DNA from: Botryotinia globosa
Taxonomy: Eukaryota; Ascomycota; Leotiomycetes; Helotiales; Sclerotiniaceae
DNA length: 64,000 bases
Reading direction: 5' to 3'
Assembly: GCA_014898425.1 (NCBI GenBank)
Contig: RCSZ01000010.1
Coordinates: 1,736,001 to 1,800,000, forward strand
Every line of letters starts with the position of its first letter. The first letter of the stretch is position 1. The translations under genes were made by a program, and so were the position numbers. Positions 23,141 to 34,059 of this stretch are shown here, in pieces. The notes beneath the pieces were generated by a model, which worked only from the letters and a program-made list of their open reading frames with translations, searched no databases and was not told the DNA's origin.

Positions 23141-25044
23141 CTATTCAACAGGACCGCGGACAGTCCAGAGAAAAAGAAGAGATCGGCTTGCCAAAGAGAT
23201 ATAAGTAGTCTTCCTTTGAATAGTCAAGATGAGCGAAACCATGTCTAGTTGGTCTTGGGGGATTGCATGTTGTGCTGCCTCAACGACACCTACCACGATA
23301 CTCCCTACTCAATTTTATTTTACATTTGGCTCTTAGCCTAGTTGGTGATTTCAAAGTGGGAAGGCTTCCTGCAGGCAAGAGTCTGCATAGTGGGTCGGTC
23401 ATATGATTGAGGAGAAAAACGCGTTCAAGAGCCACTGATCGGCCATTGTATAAGACACGTACGTATAGCAGAGATTATTGTGAAGTATATTAGTGTGTTT
23501 ATATATGTTTATATATGTTTATATATGTTTATATATGTTTATATATGTTTATATATGTTTATATATGTTTATATATGTTTATATATGTTTATATATGTTT
23601 ATATATGTTTATATATATTCATATATTAGTTCTAAATATTCATAATAAATCATACAAGGCTCAGGCTCTATAAAAATCTATAACCCAATATCTTGTCACA
23701 AACCAAGAAAACATCACAGTGCTATCATTATGTCGTCTAACGTCAATACCAGATCACGAGATATGTTTTCTTTAGAACTTTGAGATGTGATATATCATTC
23801 ATGGTGACAATATATCCATGTCAAACTGGAATATGTTGGACTGCATGTCCAAGACTCCAAGCCCATCATCCATCCCATTTACTACCCTGTGTAATAACGT
23901 CTTAACGTCTCAAATGGCACTCCACTGAAAGCTTCTAGAATAGATACATACAGGTCAGAAAGTAGAAATCTGATAGGAGCTTTACTCCACCTCCACCTCC
24001 ACCGTTCTTCGTCTTCCTGCTGCATATGTCGGTCGTGAAGAGATTGGTGAGCAAGTTCCAGCCTTTGGCGCTCGCCATACTGCATATTAATCAACCCTAA
24101 TTCTATAGGGCAAGTTCCCACACAAGTCTGACCACATGCATGCAGATAATTGCTTATCGCTCCATTGGATGAACGATAGGACATATTCGCGCCGCATCTG
24201 CAATGCTTTGGTCTTCAGAATATGCATGTTTCTTGATCTTTAATACCCCACCCAACAAAATGCTATGTCGGTATGCCAATCGGGAGTCGATCAATCAAAT
24301 GTATGAAAAGTACGCAGTCTCGAGGCAGTAACGGTGAATCCTAGTTTGAGGTTGGGCTTGTTTGTTTGCTTTGATCAGTCAGAGCTTTTCCTCCTGCCTT
24401 CTTTTTATCTGTAACTACCTAGGTAATTAATGCGCGACCTGTTTGAGAATGTCGGCGCTTCAACGTCTTCAAACGGTAAAATTCCAAGCTTCTCCTTTAT
24501 CCCGCTTTGAAATCAAATTTCTATGATTCACCCAAAATTATCTTGAGTGCGAACCTAGTGGGATTGTTGCCAGGAGAATTTGGCACGAGAACTAAGATTG
24601 CATGGGAATCTGACTATATTGTCTGTTGCCATGGAACGTTTTGATTATTACCATACATAGTAATGATGAATAGTTAACGGCTCGCTTCAGGTAACCAACC
24701 ACAGGACATTCTCGACAAATGAATCCAAGAGAAAAAGCATTGAAGATTGGCGTCGGGTATGGTAGAAGGCTCATAAGGGGAGTTCGATTGAAGTACCCTC
24801 ATGGGTCGGAGTACAACGTGGAACAATTCAAAGATTTATATACAGAGCTTGGAGAGCATTTGGATATCCCAAGACGTGTTCAACAAACGAAAGCGTTCAA
24901 TTTATGGGTCGGGCTAAGCAAATTTTGTAAAACACGGAAGTTTCTCTCAATGTCGAATTCTCTCCTCAGAGATCAAGAGCTCATATTCCACCTCCCGATC
25001 CGGACCACGGAACACCCTTTATCAATGATAGAGTGATTTCGAGA
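23141..25044. other. 1.9-kb intergenic region with a minisatellite
   Basis: Holds the promoter of the preceding minus-strand gene, the 10-bp minisatellite at 23497-23616 (listed separately) and AT-rich flanks. Small ORFs at 23882-24184 (-) and 24719-25036 (+) have no recognisable domain and are not called. Confidence 0.4.
23497..23616. repeat. 10-bp minisatellite, 12 perfect copies of GTTTATATAT
   Basis: Twelve consecutive identical copies of GTTTATATAT without interruption, followed by an AT-rich degenerate edge (ATTCATATATTAG). Perfect identity implies recent expansion or contraction by slippage. Confidence 0.97.
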
Positions 25045-26053
25045 TTACGGCAAAGTATGCTTCTGAAAGAAATCCAAGATAATAGGCGTAGCATTGAAGC
25101 TCGCCGGTCCTTCTCCATGCCCAATTAGATCAGCATTCAACGCCGTACTCGGCCAATCATGGTCCAAATTCCTATCGAAGACATGCTGTACTAAACCTTC
25201 ATCCTCTCCCTTTCCATAACTATACATAACCGTGCCATGCGTCAAATTAGTCGTGGCATTTTTCAGGTCCAACTTATCTCTCAGAGCCCACTGATGTACC
25301 CAGTGAGGAACAGTCGGTATACATTGATTAGATCGATTGGCCTGTCCATCATAATGAATCGTCGAGTCTTCACCGCCATGGAATTCAAGCATGGGAATCT
25401 TGGGACGTCCTGGAGAGCATGGGATTGTAACATTGTTTGGGAAACATGGCTGGGTGTCGATATAATATGCACCAGAGACAGGAGCAAATGCGGCGATTTT
25501 GGTGGAGAGGATGGGATCACAAGCTAGAGTGTTACAGAAACCACCCCCATCAGATTTACCGGTGGCCCAAATGCGTTTACTGTCTATACAGTACTGTTCG
25601 TCAAGACTGTCAATTATATCGCTGACAAGCCGGGTGTCATTTGCTGTGTTTCCAGGATTTCCTTCCCATTTTCCCTAATTTTGTTAATCTGTGGCATATC
25701 CTCGAATGGGGGAATCTTGTTACTTTGGCTCCTTGAGGATATATTGTTATGGCGAAGTTGTTAAATTCAGGATTCGTCATCTGATCCAGTGCGAGTTGTT
25801 GCGATGCATTTCGATGGCCTCCATGGAAAGAAAATATGACGGGAGTCGAAGATTGCGATGCATAGAGAGGTGGAACGATAATAAGGTAGGATCGATGGAC
25901 GTCTGAACTTGTGATTGATATATTTTGAGGTTGTCCTATAGTAATATCTGATGGTATAGCTTTAGTGCAAGAAGGGTCTTTTCGAGAATTTGCAACGCTG
26001 CGGACGACGTTATGAGCCGCCCAAGCATGTATAGCATTCTTGAGAGAAACCAT
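25045..26053 (-). CDS. Feruloyl-esterase-type / PHB-depolymerase-like carbohydrate esterase
   Basis: Alpha/beta hydrolase of 319 residues from exons 26053-25724 and 25674-25045 (intron 49 bp). The oxyanion-region motif is FSFHGGH. The nucleophile S151 lies in GKSDGGG (G-x-S-x-G). Acid D213 is in EFHGGEDSTIHYDG and H282 is in NLDHDWPST. Cysteines (QYCIDSKRIW, CDPILS, IPCSPGRP) fit the disulphide pattern of secreted fungal feruloyl esterases that release ferulate from arabinoxylan or pectin. Unusually, the N-terminus (MVSLKNAIHAWAAHNVV) is a poor signal peptide, with His and few strong hydrophobics. The gene sits at the edge of the carbohydrate-active block. Substrate specificity (ferulate versus acetyl ester) cannot be settled here. 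Confidence 0.85.
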
Positions 26054-28405
26054 GATGTATGAATTGTGTATGAGAACAAGCAGTCAAATGATGAAATTGG
26101 CTTGCCAATGGATATTTGCGTAGAGATATCTGCACGAGGTATATTATTTACTTGAGGTCAGACGTCCAATTGAGTCATCAAGCATTAGCTTTTGAGCTTC
26201 TCGTAGATATCTTACTTGGGACCCTGAAAATCCTCAATGGCTGCACAGATCTATCAAGCAAGATACGAAGTCGTGAACCAATCATGTAGAAGGTTTTAGA
26301 GATGCTTCCAGCTTACGGAATATGTGATTTTGAAATGCGTTATTGCAATGGTGGGAAAACTGCAGCGAGGAAGCTAGCTTTGCGTATAGTAAAGAATGCA
26401 ATGGGAAATGATGGGTTAGGATAGAGATGATTGAGAGGTTATTACGGATAATGACAGAATTGAAAGAAGTTGGTGTTGGTGTTGGTGTTTGTGTTGGTGT
26501 TGATAGTTCAAGTAGACGTACAGGTCCGCTAGAGGCAGCACTCCAGGTGAGATCTCGTCAGCTCAGCAACACCCTCATACCAAATCTTCTATAAATACTG
26601 AGTGAAGGAAGAATCTAAATGACGGCAGAAGAGTTCGAACTCATCTACGGGTCGGGTACCGTGCAACTGTACATCGTTCCTTCATCGCACGCCACGATAC
26701 GTTTCATCAGAATACTCAGCCTGTTGTTCCTGATCCTCGAATGCTGCTCAAGTCCAGCATGATTATTCCTCAAACTAACTTCGATATTGTTCTGATTTCG
26801 CTATTTCACATTGTCAATCATATCATATCCTTAGTTGCAACTTGCAATAGAAAATGATTTTTAACAAGTCAATTAGATCTCCACGTAAGCAGAGTAACCA
26901 CAGATTAAGGTAGGATTTCAGACTATATGTCTGGATATCTAAACTAACTTCGAAAATTCAAAGTATTCGACTGTTAGATTCGAAACGGAATATTGAAATT
27001 GTTTGATTAAAAAATGAAATTCGAGTATTGACTGTAAGGTTTGCTTGGTATAATTACAACTTATTCTGACCATCGTGTGCGAGCCTAGTCTCACCCGTGC
27101 AAACGATTGATGGGGAGGGAGCGGAGACTCCACTACGATACGTTATTTAGCTGAACTGGCGTGGACCTAATAGACTCAGGCTGATAGGGGACTAGCTCAT
27201 CATGTGCTCACGCCTAAATACAAATAAACGCACATCTCGTCAATCACTAAACCACATTCAATCTCATGGCCAAAAGAACAAACTAAAACACTAAAATCGA
27301 CATTAAAATTCGAGTTTGATGATGAAGGTCTCGAACTTCTACATGCAGAATCGAAAATCAAATAGTCCCTTGGGCTCTGTGTCTGGTATTCCGGCTGCAT
27401 TTCTCTTCAAATCGCGAGTGTGGAATTCATGTCAGGCTATGGTGATTCCTCACGTCTGCCGTTGTGCGGATGACGTTCCAGCTCCAAGTTGAGCTGGCTT
27501 CATTCAATAGAAATCGAGGAAACTATTTTGGTAGACAAACTACTAGTGAAAGAGCTGACCAACGATCCTCGGAATCTCACGAAGAATTATTTAAGTTGAA
27601 TCCGCAGCTTGGTAGTCTTGAAACATACCATTTCAAGCGAAATTGGAAGGATTCTGGATTTCTCTGCTGTCGGTACACCCATCTGGTGAGTCTTGACTTC
27701 CCCGCCATCTCTTCTATTCTACTGGAGAAAGCACATTCCCAATAGTCACTAGTGGCTGCTCAAACCTTTCTTATCAAGATGTTCATCGTTACACAAGTGG
27801 TTACGATTCGGCCAATACATCTGACTAGGCCATTCGCTTCATGGGTATCACGTTGGAGGAGCATTTGCCCTGCCATACTCATCTCCTTCGCCTTTGAGTT
27901 TACGATATTTAAACGTCTATTTAAACTTCGCGGGAATGTCATGTAACTTCAATATGTCACTGCCCCAAAACAAGTTCATGGCCGGACGGGCGGGATACAA
28001 AGACGGCCCTTTTTGTGTAATCCTTACTTGATCCTGTGATTAGTCACTGTGACTATCGAGGTGTAATTCAACGCTCATGATGGAACTCTGTAATTATTGA
28101 GGGCAATTAGTGTACCGAAAGGAACATACCCTTGAAATTCTTACTTCTGCAATATCTTATAAGAGGCATCATGCACGAGATTGTCCTCTATCATCTCAAG
28201 TCCTTTGTGACAGTCACTTTCATTTGGCCACGCGCCGTTTTCCAAAATTTACACTCTCTTTTGCAAATCTCCTTTACGCTCTTTTGTTTTGTGGTAGTGA
28301 ATCTGGAACCGAGGTGTATCAACTCTCTCTCTCTCTCCTTTCTATATACCTTTCATAAATCTTATCTGTATTTCGAAATAAAGTTCTCTATTCCATTACC
28401 TCGAT
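26054..28405. other. 2.35-kb divergent intergenic region
   Basis: Lies between the esterase (-) and GH5 (+) starts. No credible gene. Contains a short GGTGTT hexamer repeat (26470-26502) and, before the GH5 start, a CT dinucleotide run (about 28321-28340) followed by TATATA, a common fungal core-promoter arrangement. Confidence 0.4.
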
Positions 28406-29755
28406 ATGTACATTTCAACACTCCTTACTGCCTTACTGGCTAGCACAGTTGGCGCATGGATGCCAGGTGGTGAAAAAGATCTCCGTTCAGAAGATGGAGT
28501 ATCTCTCTTCAACCCAGAAGCGAAACATCCCACGGCCCGTCGCTGGACTCCAGCATCCGGCAAGATTCGAGGTGTGAATATTGGATCTCTTTTCGTCTTC
28601 GAGCCATGGATTGCCGAAACCGCATGGTCAGCTATGGGTTGTGGTCCGTACAAGTCTGAATTCGATTGCGTAGCTGGTTTGGGACAAGCAAAAGCTAACG
28701 CTGCATTTCAAAATCATTGGAAGACTTGGATCAATGCTAATGATATCGCACAAATGGCAAGCTTCGGTATTAACACAATCAGAATCCCAGTCGGATATTG
28801 GATGATGGAAAGTTTGGTTTATGCCGATAGTGAACACTTTCCTCAAGGTGGTTTCCAGTATCTTGAGAGTATTTGCAACACGGCTGCTAATGCCGGATTC
28901 TTCATCATTATCGATATGCATGGAGCTCCTGGAGCGCAAGTTGCAAGTAACCCGGATTCAGGACAATACGCCTCGACCCCCGGTTTCTATGCCGATTATC
29001 AATATGCTCGTGGAGTACAATTTCTCTCTTGGCTCGCAACAAATATTCACAAAAACTCTGCTTTCAGAAATGTTGGCATGATTGGTATTGTGAACGAACC
29101 AGTCCAAGATGCTGGGCAGGCTGCGGGTATGATTTCGCAGTTCTATCCCGCGGCATACAAGGCCATCCGGACTGCTGAAGCAGCGGCAGGTGTACAGCCG
29201 AACAATTTCTTGCATGTTCAGGCTATGGATCAAGGTTGGGGCTCTGGAGATCCAAATTCTGGACTTGCTGGTGGTGTTTCTTTGGCTTGTAAGTTCTTTA
29301 TTTGCTCATTTCTTTCTCAAAGATTCTTCATGCGACCCAACGTTTCTCCCAGTGACATTTTTTAACATATACCCTCACGTTTAGATGACGAGCATCGCTA
29401 CCTTAAATGGTCCAACGTGGCCGTCTCCCAAACCGCCTACCTCCAATCATCTTGCACATATAATCCTATTTCCAGCACCGGTGGCCCAACAGTCGTAGGA
29501 GAGTTCTCTCTTTCTCCTCCAGACAACGTACAAGATACAGCGGGCTGGACGACATCTACTCAAGGTGCATTTTACAAAAAATGGTTTGAGGCACAGGTTA
29601 TGGGATATGAGAATCACGCATTGGGATGGATTTTCTGGACTTGGAAGGCACAGTTGAATGATTACCGTTGGAGTTATTTAGATGCGGTAAACGCGGGAGT
29701 TATTCCAAAAGATTTGAATAGCGTGGCCGGAAGTGGTGCTTGCAACGGTTTCTAG
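28406..29755 (+). CDS. Secreted GH5 beta-glucanase (endo-beta-1,6-glucanase-like)
   Basis: 417 residues from exons 28406-29288 and 29385-29755 (intron 96 bp). Signal peptide MYISTLLTALLASTVGA. GH5 signatures: RGVNIGSLFVFEPWIA, NTIRIPVGYWMMESL, IIIDMHGAPGAQ, acid/base E231 in GIVNEPV, nucleophile E334 in VVGEFSL, and GWIFWTWKAQ. The order and spacing resemble fungal glucan endo-1,6-beta-glucosidases of GH5 (the BGN16.2 / ExgB group). These hydrolyse beta-1,6-linked glucans such as pustulan and fungal wall branches, so roles in wall remodelling, mycoparasitism or nutrition are all possible. Beta-1,3 exo-activity is the main alternative. It is intact, with no missing catalytic residue. Confidence 0.9.
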
Positions 29756-30711
29756 AGGGGAGAGAGTGGAAGAAAGAGGGACACGGCGGATTTTTGGAAC
29801 GGCGTCGGAAAGCTGAAATCGCATTTAAGGGGCGGGCTGGTGCATTTTCAGGGGATGAATTTTGCGATCGCATTTCGGTTTGAAATGGCTTCATGATACT
29901 CCGTACATTTTGAGTCGCTCGAAATTTACACATTCTTGATACCCTTTTAGTAATTCATACAATCATTTCCATTCATCTGATATATCTTGTCACCTTCATC
30001 AAAAAAAGATGTCATCATCCAAATTAATATCCACGGACCACTAGCCAGGCCCCTTGTTCATATCTCGAATACGTACAACCTTATTGATCCCTCATCCTTC
30101 AGTACCTTAAAATAACCTACACCCGTAGCATCGCCAGGAACACGAAACCCGTGTTCGAAATTCCATGTGAGATCATACACGACGATGGTCTGCACTTGTA
30201 ATGTTCTCCAAAGTGACGAATCCCACTCCCTGATGGTCGTTGATGTTGTCAATTAGAATGGGACATGTAAGCTTCTAAATCGAACTTTGCACTCGTTATA
30301 TTCACAGTTTCTTCGTAGATAATTTGCGAAGAGACTGCGTTTAAGAAATGTGAAGATCATGCACAGTAGTCTGTAGTGGGTGTCAAAAAATCTCCAATAA
30401 AATTGGACGAATTTGGAATTGTGGGATGATACGATTGAAGGAGGATGGATGTTTACAACCTTGATCACAATAATTGCCTGGAAAGGATCTTAAAGAAAGT
30501 TCAACTCGTATGTTCGAGCATCAAGCTTTAGTACCTATATAGTTAGCACTTGAGTCTTAATCCATCTGCATTATACTCCGCAATAAGCAAGTGTAAAGGA
30601 GATTAACACGTAACACTCGATACAACTGCGAAAACTGAGCATAAATAAATCATTAAAATCTTTCAAGTTGTTTTTGATATCTTGATGTATAACCACAGAA
30701 TAAATGCCCAG
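29756..30711. other. Convergent spacer between GH5 and GH3
   Basis: 956 bp between the 3' ends of two glycosidase genes; no credible ORF or repeat. Probably two 3' UTRs. Confidence 0.4.
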
Positions 30712-33238
30712 CTAAATAACAGTAAAAGTAGCATTTGCTCTCAAGTCCGCACTCGAGCTTCCGATCTGCACTACGAAGTCTCCTGGCTCAACTACATACT
30801 TCATTCTGATATTCCACAATCCAACCTCCTGAACCTTCAAATCAATCTTGACGGTTTCGGTTTCTCCGGCTTTGATAGCTACCTTAGAGAAACCCTTGAG
30901 CTGGATGTTTGGAACGACGACGCTGCTAATCACATCTTGGACGTAGAGTTGTACGACCTCCGCACCATCACGAGTAGAATTGTTAGTGACAGATACGGTG
31001 GCGGTGATGGTATCATTAGCGGTGACGTTTGTGGCTGAGAGGGTAACATCCGAGTATTCAAATGTGGAGTAGGATTTTCCATATCCGAATTCGTAGAGAG
31101 GCATGGGGGAATTGAGGACATATTGGTGGCCGAAAGAGAGGGTTCCGTTGGGGAAGGCCTCTCCTGGGTAGTTTGGACGTCCCGAATTCCAGTAATCGTA
31201 GTAGATTGGGGTAGTTCCGATATCGTACGGGAAACCGACAGAGAGTTTGCCACTTGGGTTGACGTCACCGAATAGGACATCAGCGAGTGCGTTTCCTCCT
31301 TGTTCGGAGGGGTAAAACTGTTGGACTAGTGCGGATGCGTTTGCAGAAATCCATGCTTCGGTGATGGGTTTACCGGAAGAAAAGACGACGACAGTGGGTT
31401 TTCCAGTATCGATGATGGCTTTGACCAAGTGGGGCATAGCGCCAACGAGGTTCAATGATGAGACGTCGACATGCTCTCCCGTTGTGGCGTTGAGTCCTTG
31501 CCAAAGTTGGTTTTGGTCTCTCGACCATGTTCCGACGACTACGACAGCTACATCGGCAGCTTTGGCAACGGAAATAGCCTCGTCGAATCCAGACTGGTCA
31601 TTTGACCAGCGCTCACAACCTTGAGCATAGGTAACGCCTAAAAAGGTTAGCTATGGCATGAATGTATGTTTAGACGATAAAATCCTACTTCCTGAACTAG
31701 CAGCTTGTATTCCGTCCAATGGAGTTACTCCATGGTACATACTTCCGTTGACGACGTAGTCACCATACTAGAACTTGTTAGATAAATTTTGCAACAAATA
31801 TTTTCACAACTTACGTTCATGAATCCATGTGCCATGGGTCCAATCACTGCAACATTGGCCGATTTTGAAAGAGGAAGAACACCCTTTCCGTTCTCCAACA
31901 AGACAATGGATTCAGCATCAAGTTCCCGAGCCAAGTCAATATGCTCTTGGGTGTGAATCAAAGATGCAGTCTCGTTGGCTGGTGCTGCAAGATATGGATT
32001 CTCGAAAAGACCTTGGACAAACTTTGCACGAAGAAGACGCGATACGGCGGTGTCTACAATGTCGACATCCAAGACTCCAGACTCGACAAGGTCTGGGATT
32101 TTTTGAAAATTGAAAGAGCCACCACCCATCTCGACATCATTACCTGCAGGAAGTGCCTGTATGTGATTAGTAGAGCTTCAATCCGATATGAAGATTACTT
32201 ACAAACATGGTTACCGCGTCTGAATCGATGGGTAATCCGTTGCCTTTAGATCGACACATCTTGAAAGCATCACAGAGACGATCAGTCGCACCAGCATCAC
32301 TGGTTACCCAGTATTTGTAGCCCCATTCTTCTCTGAGAATTTCAGTGAGGATGTGATAATCAGCGATAAGTGCAACACCATCATATGAATGGTAAGCAGA
32401 CATGATAGACCAAGCATCGGCATCCATGATCATACGCTTGTATGGTGGTAAATAGGTGGTTCGAAGTTCTCTCTCTCCACCATGTTGTGGGCCAGTGTTC
32501 AATCCTTGTTCAGGAGTTCCAAAGGCTGCAAAATGTTTCACTGTCGAGCTGACATTTCCAGCTTGTAGACCTAGTTCGATTAGAACTACACTACCGGAGT
32601 AACAATTTGGTCAACGTACCTTTAACATAAGCATATCCCATCTCGCCTGCTAAATATCCATCCTCACCAAAGGTCTCTTCGACTCTTCCGTATCTCAATT
32701 CACGGGCCAAATCTCCCAATGGTCCAAAGATTTGGTTAACACCAAGAGCAAGAGACTCTTGTGCAATGGCTGCTCCCATCTTTTTAATTAAGGCAGGGTT
32801 CCAAGAGCAAGCCTGTGCAATGGGCGAATTGAAGATTGTCGCGTTTCCGATCAAGAAACCATGAATACCTTCACTTTGAACCAAAGCTGGAATTCCCAAA
32901 GTTGTGTTGTGCATAAGATAGTCTTGTGCTTGTCTTACTCCGTCCGCAATCAGCTGTTGCGCAACTGGATAACCGACATAGAATTGACCAGCGCGAGTCG
33001 CCATATTCCATGCTAAACCGGTTGCATTGAACGTGCCATCTGTCATGTTACGCCAATTTGAGATATCGCCCTGAATCAGCTGGGCAGTCTTATCTTGGAT
33101 GGTCATCCGCGACAGTAAATCGGCAACTCTGTCATCCACACTTGCATTTGGATCCTTGTACACTGGAGCGGAATTGGTGTACGACGCATTGGCGGTGTAG
33201 GCAAGCAAGGCCGCCACAGAGGCTGAGGAAACCTTCAT
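30712..33238 (-). CDS. Secreted GH3 beta-glucosidase
   Basis: 777 residues from five exons: 33238-32620, 32570-32203, 32156-31815, 31767-31689 and 31637-30712 (introns 46-51 bp). Signal peptide MKVSSASVAALLAYTANAS. GH3 features in order: DDRVADLLSRMT, SEGIHGF, LGDLARELRYGRVEETFGED, KHFAAFG, and the nucleophile D298 in WVTSDAGATD. The C-terminal GH3 domain has VAVIGPMA and PSGKLSVGFP, followed by a fibronectin-III-like domain (TVSVTNNSTRDGAEVVQLYV). Many N-glycosylation sequons fit secretion. It removes non-reducing beta-linked glucose; xylosidase activity is also common in GH3, so specificity is open. It is divergent from the GH31 gene, with a shared 820-bp upstream region. Confidence 0.92.
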
Positions 33239-34059
33239 CTTGAGTATGAAGACGAAGTAATATCTCCGTGGAAGGTATGCTTAGGGAAAGGAGTCTGACG
33301 CTGGGGATTCTTCGCTATTTAATGCTTGCGGGCAAAACGACCCAGACCACGGAGTGCACCTTCCAGCATCATATTCGGCCTTGCATCTTTAGTTGCATTT
33401 CCTCATCTCTCTTATTCACTGGGTAAAGAGATACTTTTTTCGGGGTGAGTTGTGGGGAACGATGCGATCTTGGTTCATGGATCCAACCCAACCAGTCTGG
33501 ATGCAACCCGAGGCAAATGTAGCCAAATCTAGGATAATTGATCCCCTACCCCCCGCAAATACCTCTTGGTTTCGACCTGCAGCCTTAGACACTCGTATAA
33601 GAGCTCGTGATACGTGGGGATGGATGTGTGGAAAGGATCTGGAAATCAGGATGTCAATTGATTCTCAAACTTAACTCGTGGAAGCTCTCCAAAATCGCGG
33701 TGGATGTCCTTCCGGAACAATATTCGTGCGAAAATTCAATCTCGACTTCTTCATCTGGTGTGGATATGCAAGGCGGAGCGGGTATGGGCGGATAAATAGA
33801 GCTACCCCTCACTAAATCGACGTATCGGAGCCCTTGGCGAAAATTGTATTTAGCCAAAAATAAGACGACCCAGAATTAATTATTGGTAGGTGGGGTGTTT
33901 GATGGAATGACATGTTTGATAGTTACTTGTGGAGATGAACTTTTAATAAGATTGAATCGAATGTAAAGTTTATTTTTGCTCGACTTCGAAGATTGATTCT
34001 CAAGCTGAGAATTACCAAGTAATCATTTGACTTAGCAGATTACAACAGAAGTTATCAGG
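33239..34059. promoter_or_regulatory. Shared divergent promoter region of GH3 and GH31 genes
   Basis: 820 bp between the two start codons. Matches to short published consensus motifs: CreA-type SYGGRG at 33301-33306 (CTGGGG) and 33552-33557 (minus strand of CCCCGC), and an XlnR-type GGCTAA on the minus strand at 33850-33855. Such short motifs arise often by chance, so their function is unproven. Confidence 0.4.

Noticed and set aside
23497..23616. Considered as a CRISPR-like array
   Set aside because: The units are directly adjacent with no spacers, and the genome is eukaryotic.
23882..24184. 100-codon minus-strand ORF with RWRWRW
   Set aside because: The repeat comes from CCACCT units. There is no domain, no signal peptide and no neighbouring exon.
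24719..25036. 105-codon plus-strand ORF
   Set aside because: No recognisable family and no supporting splice sites; it ends right beside the esterase 3' end. It could be an orphan, but cannot be supported.
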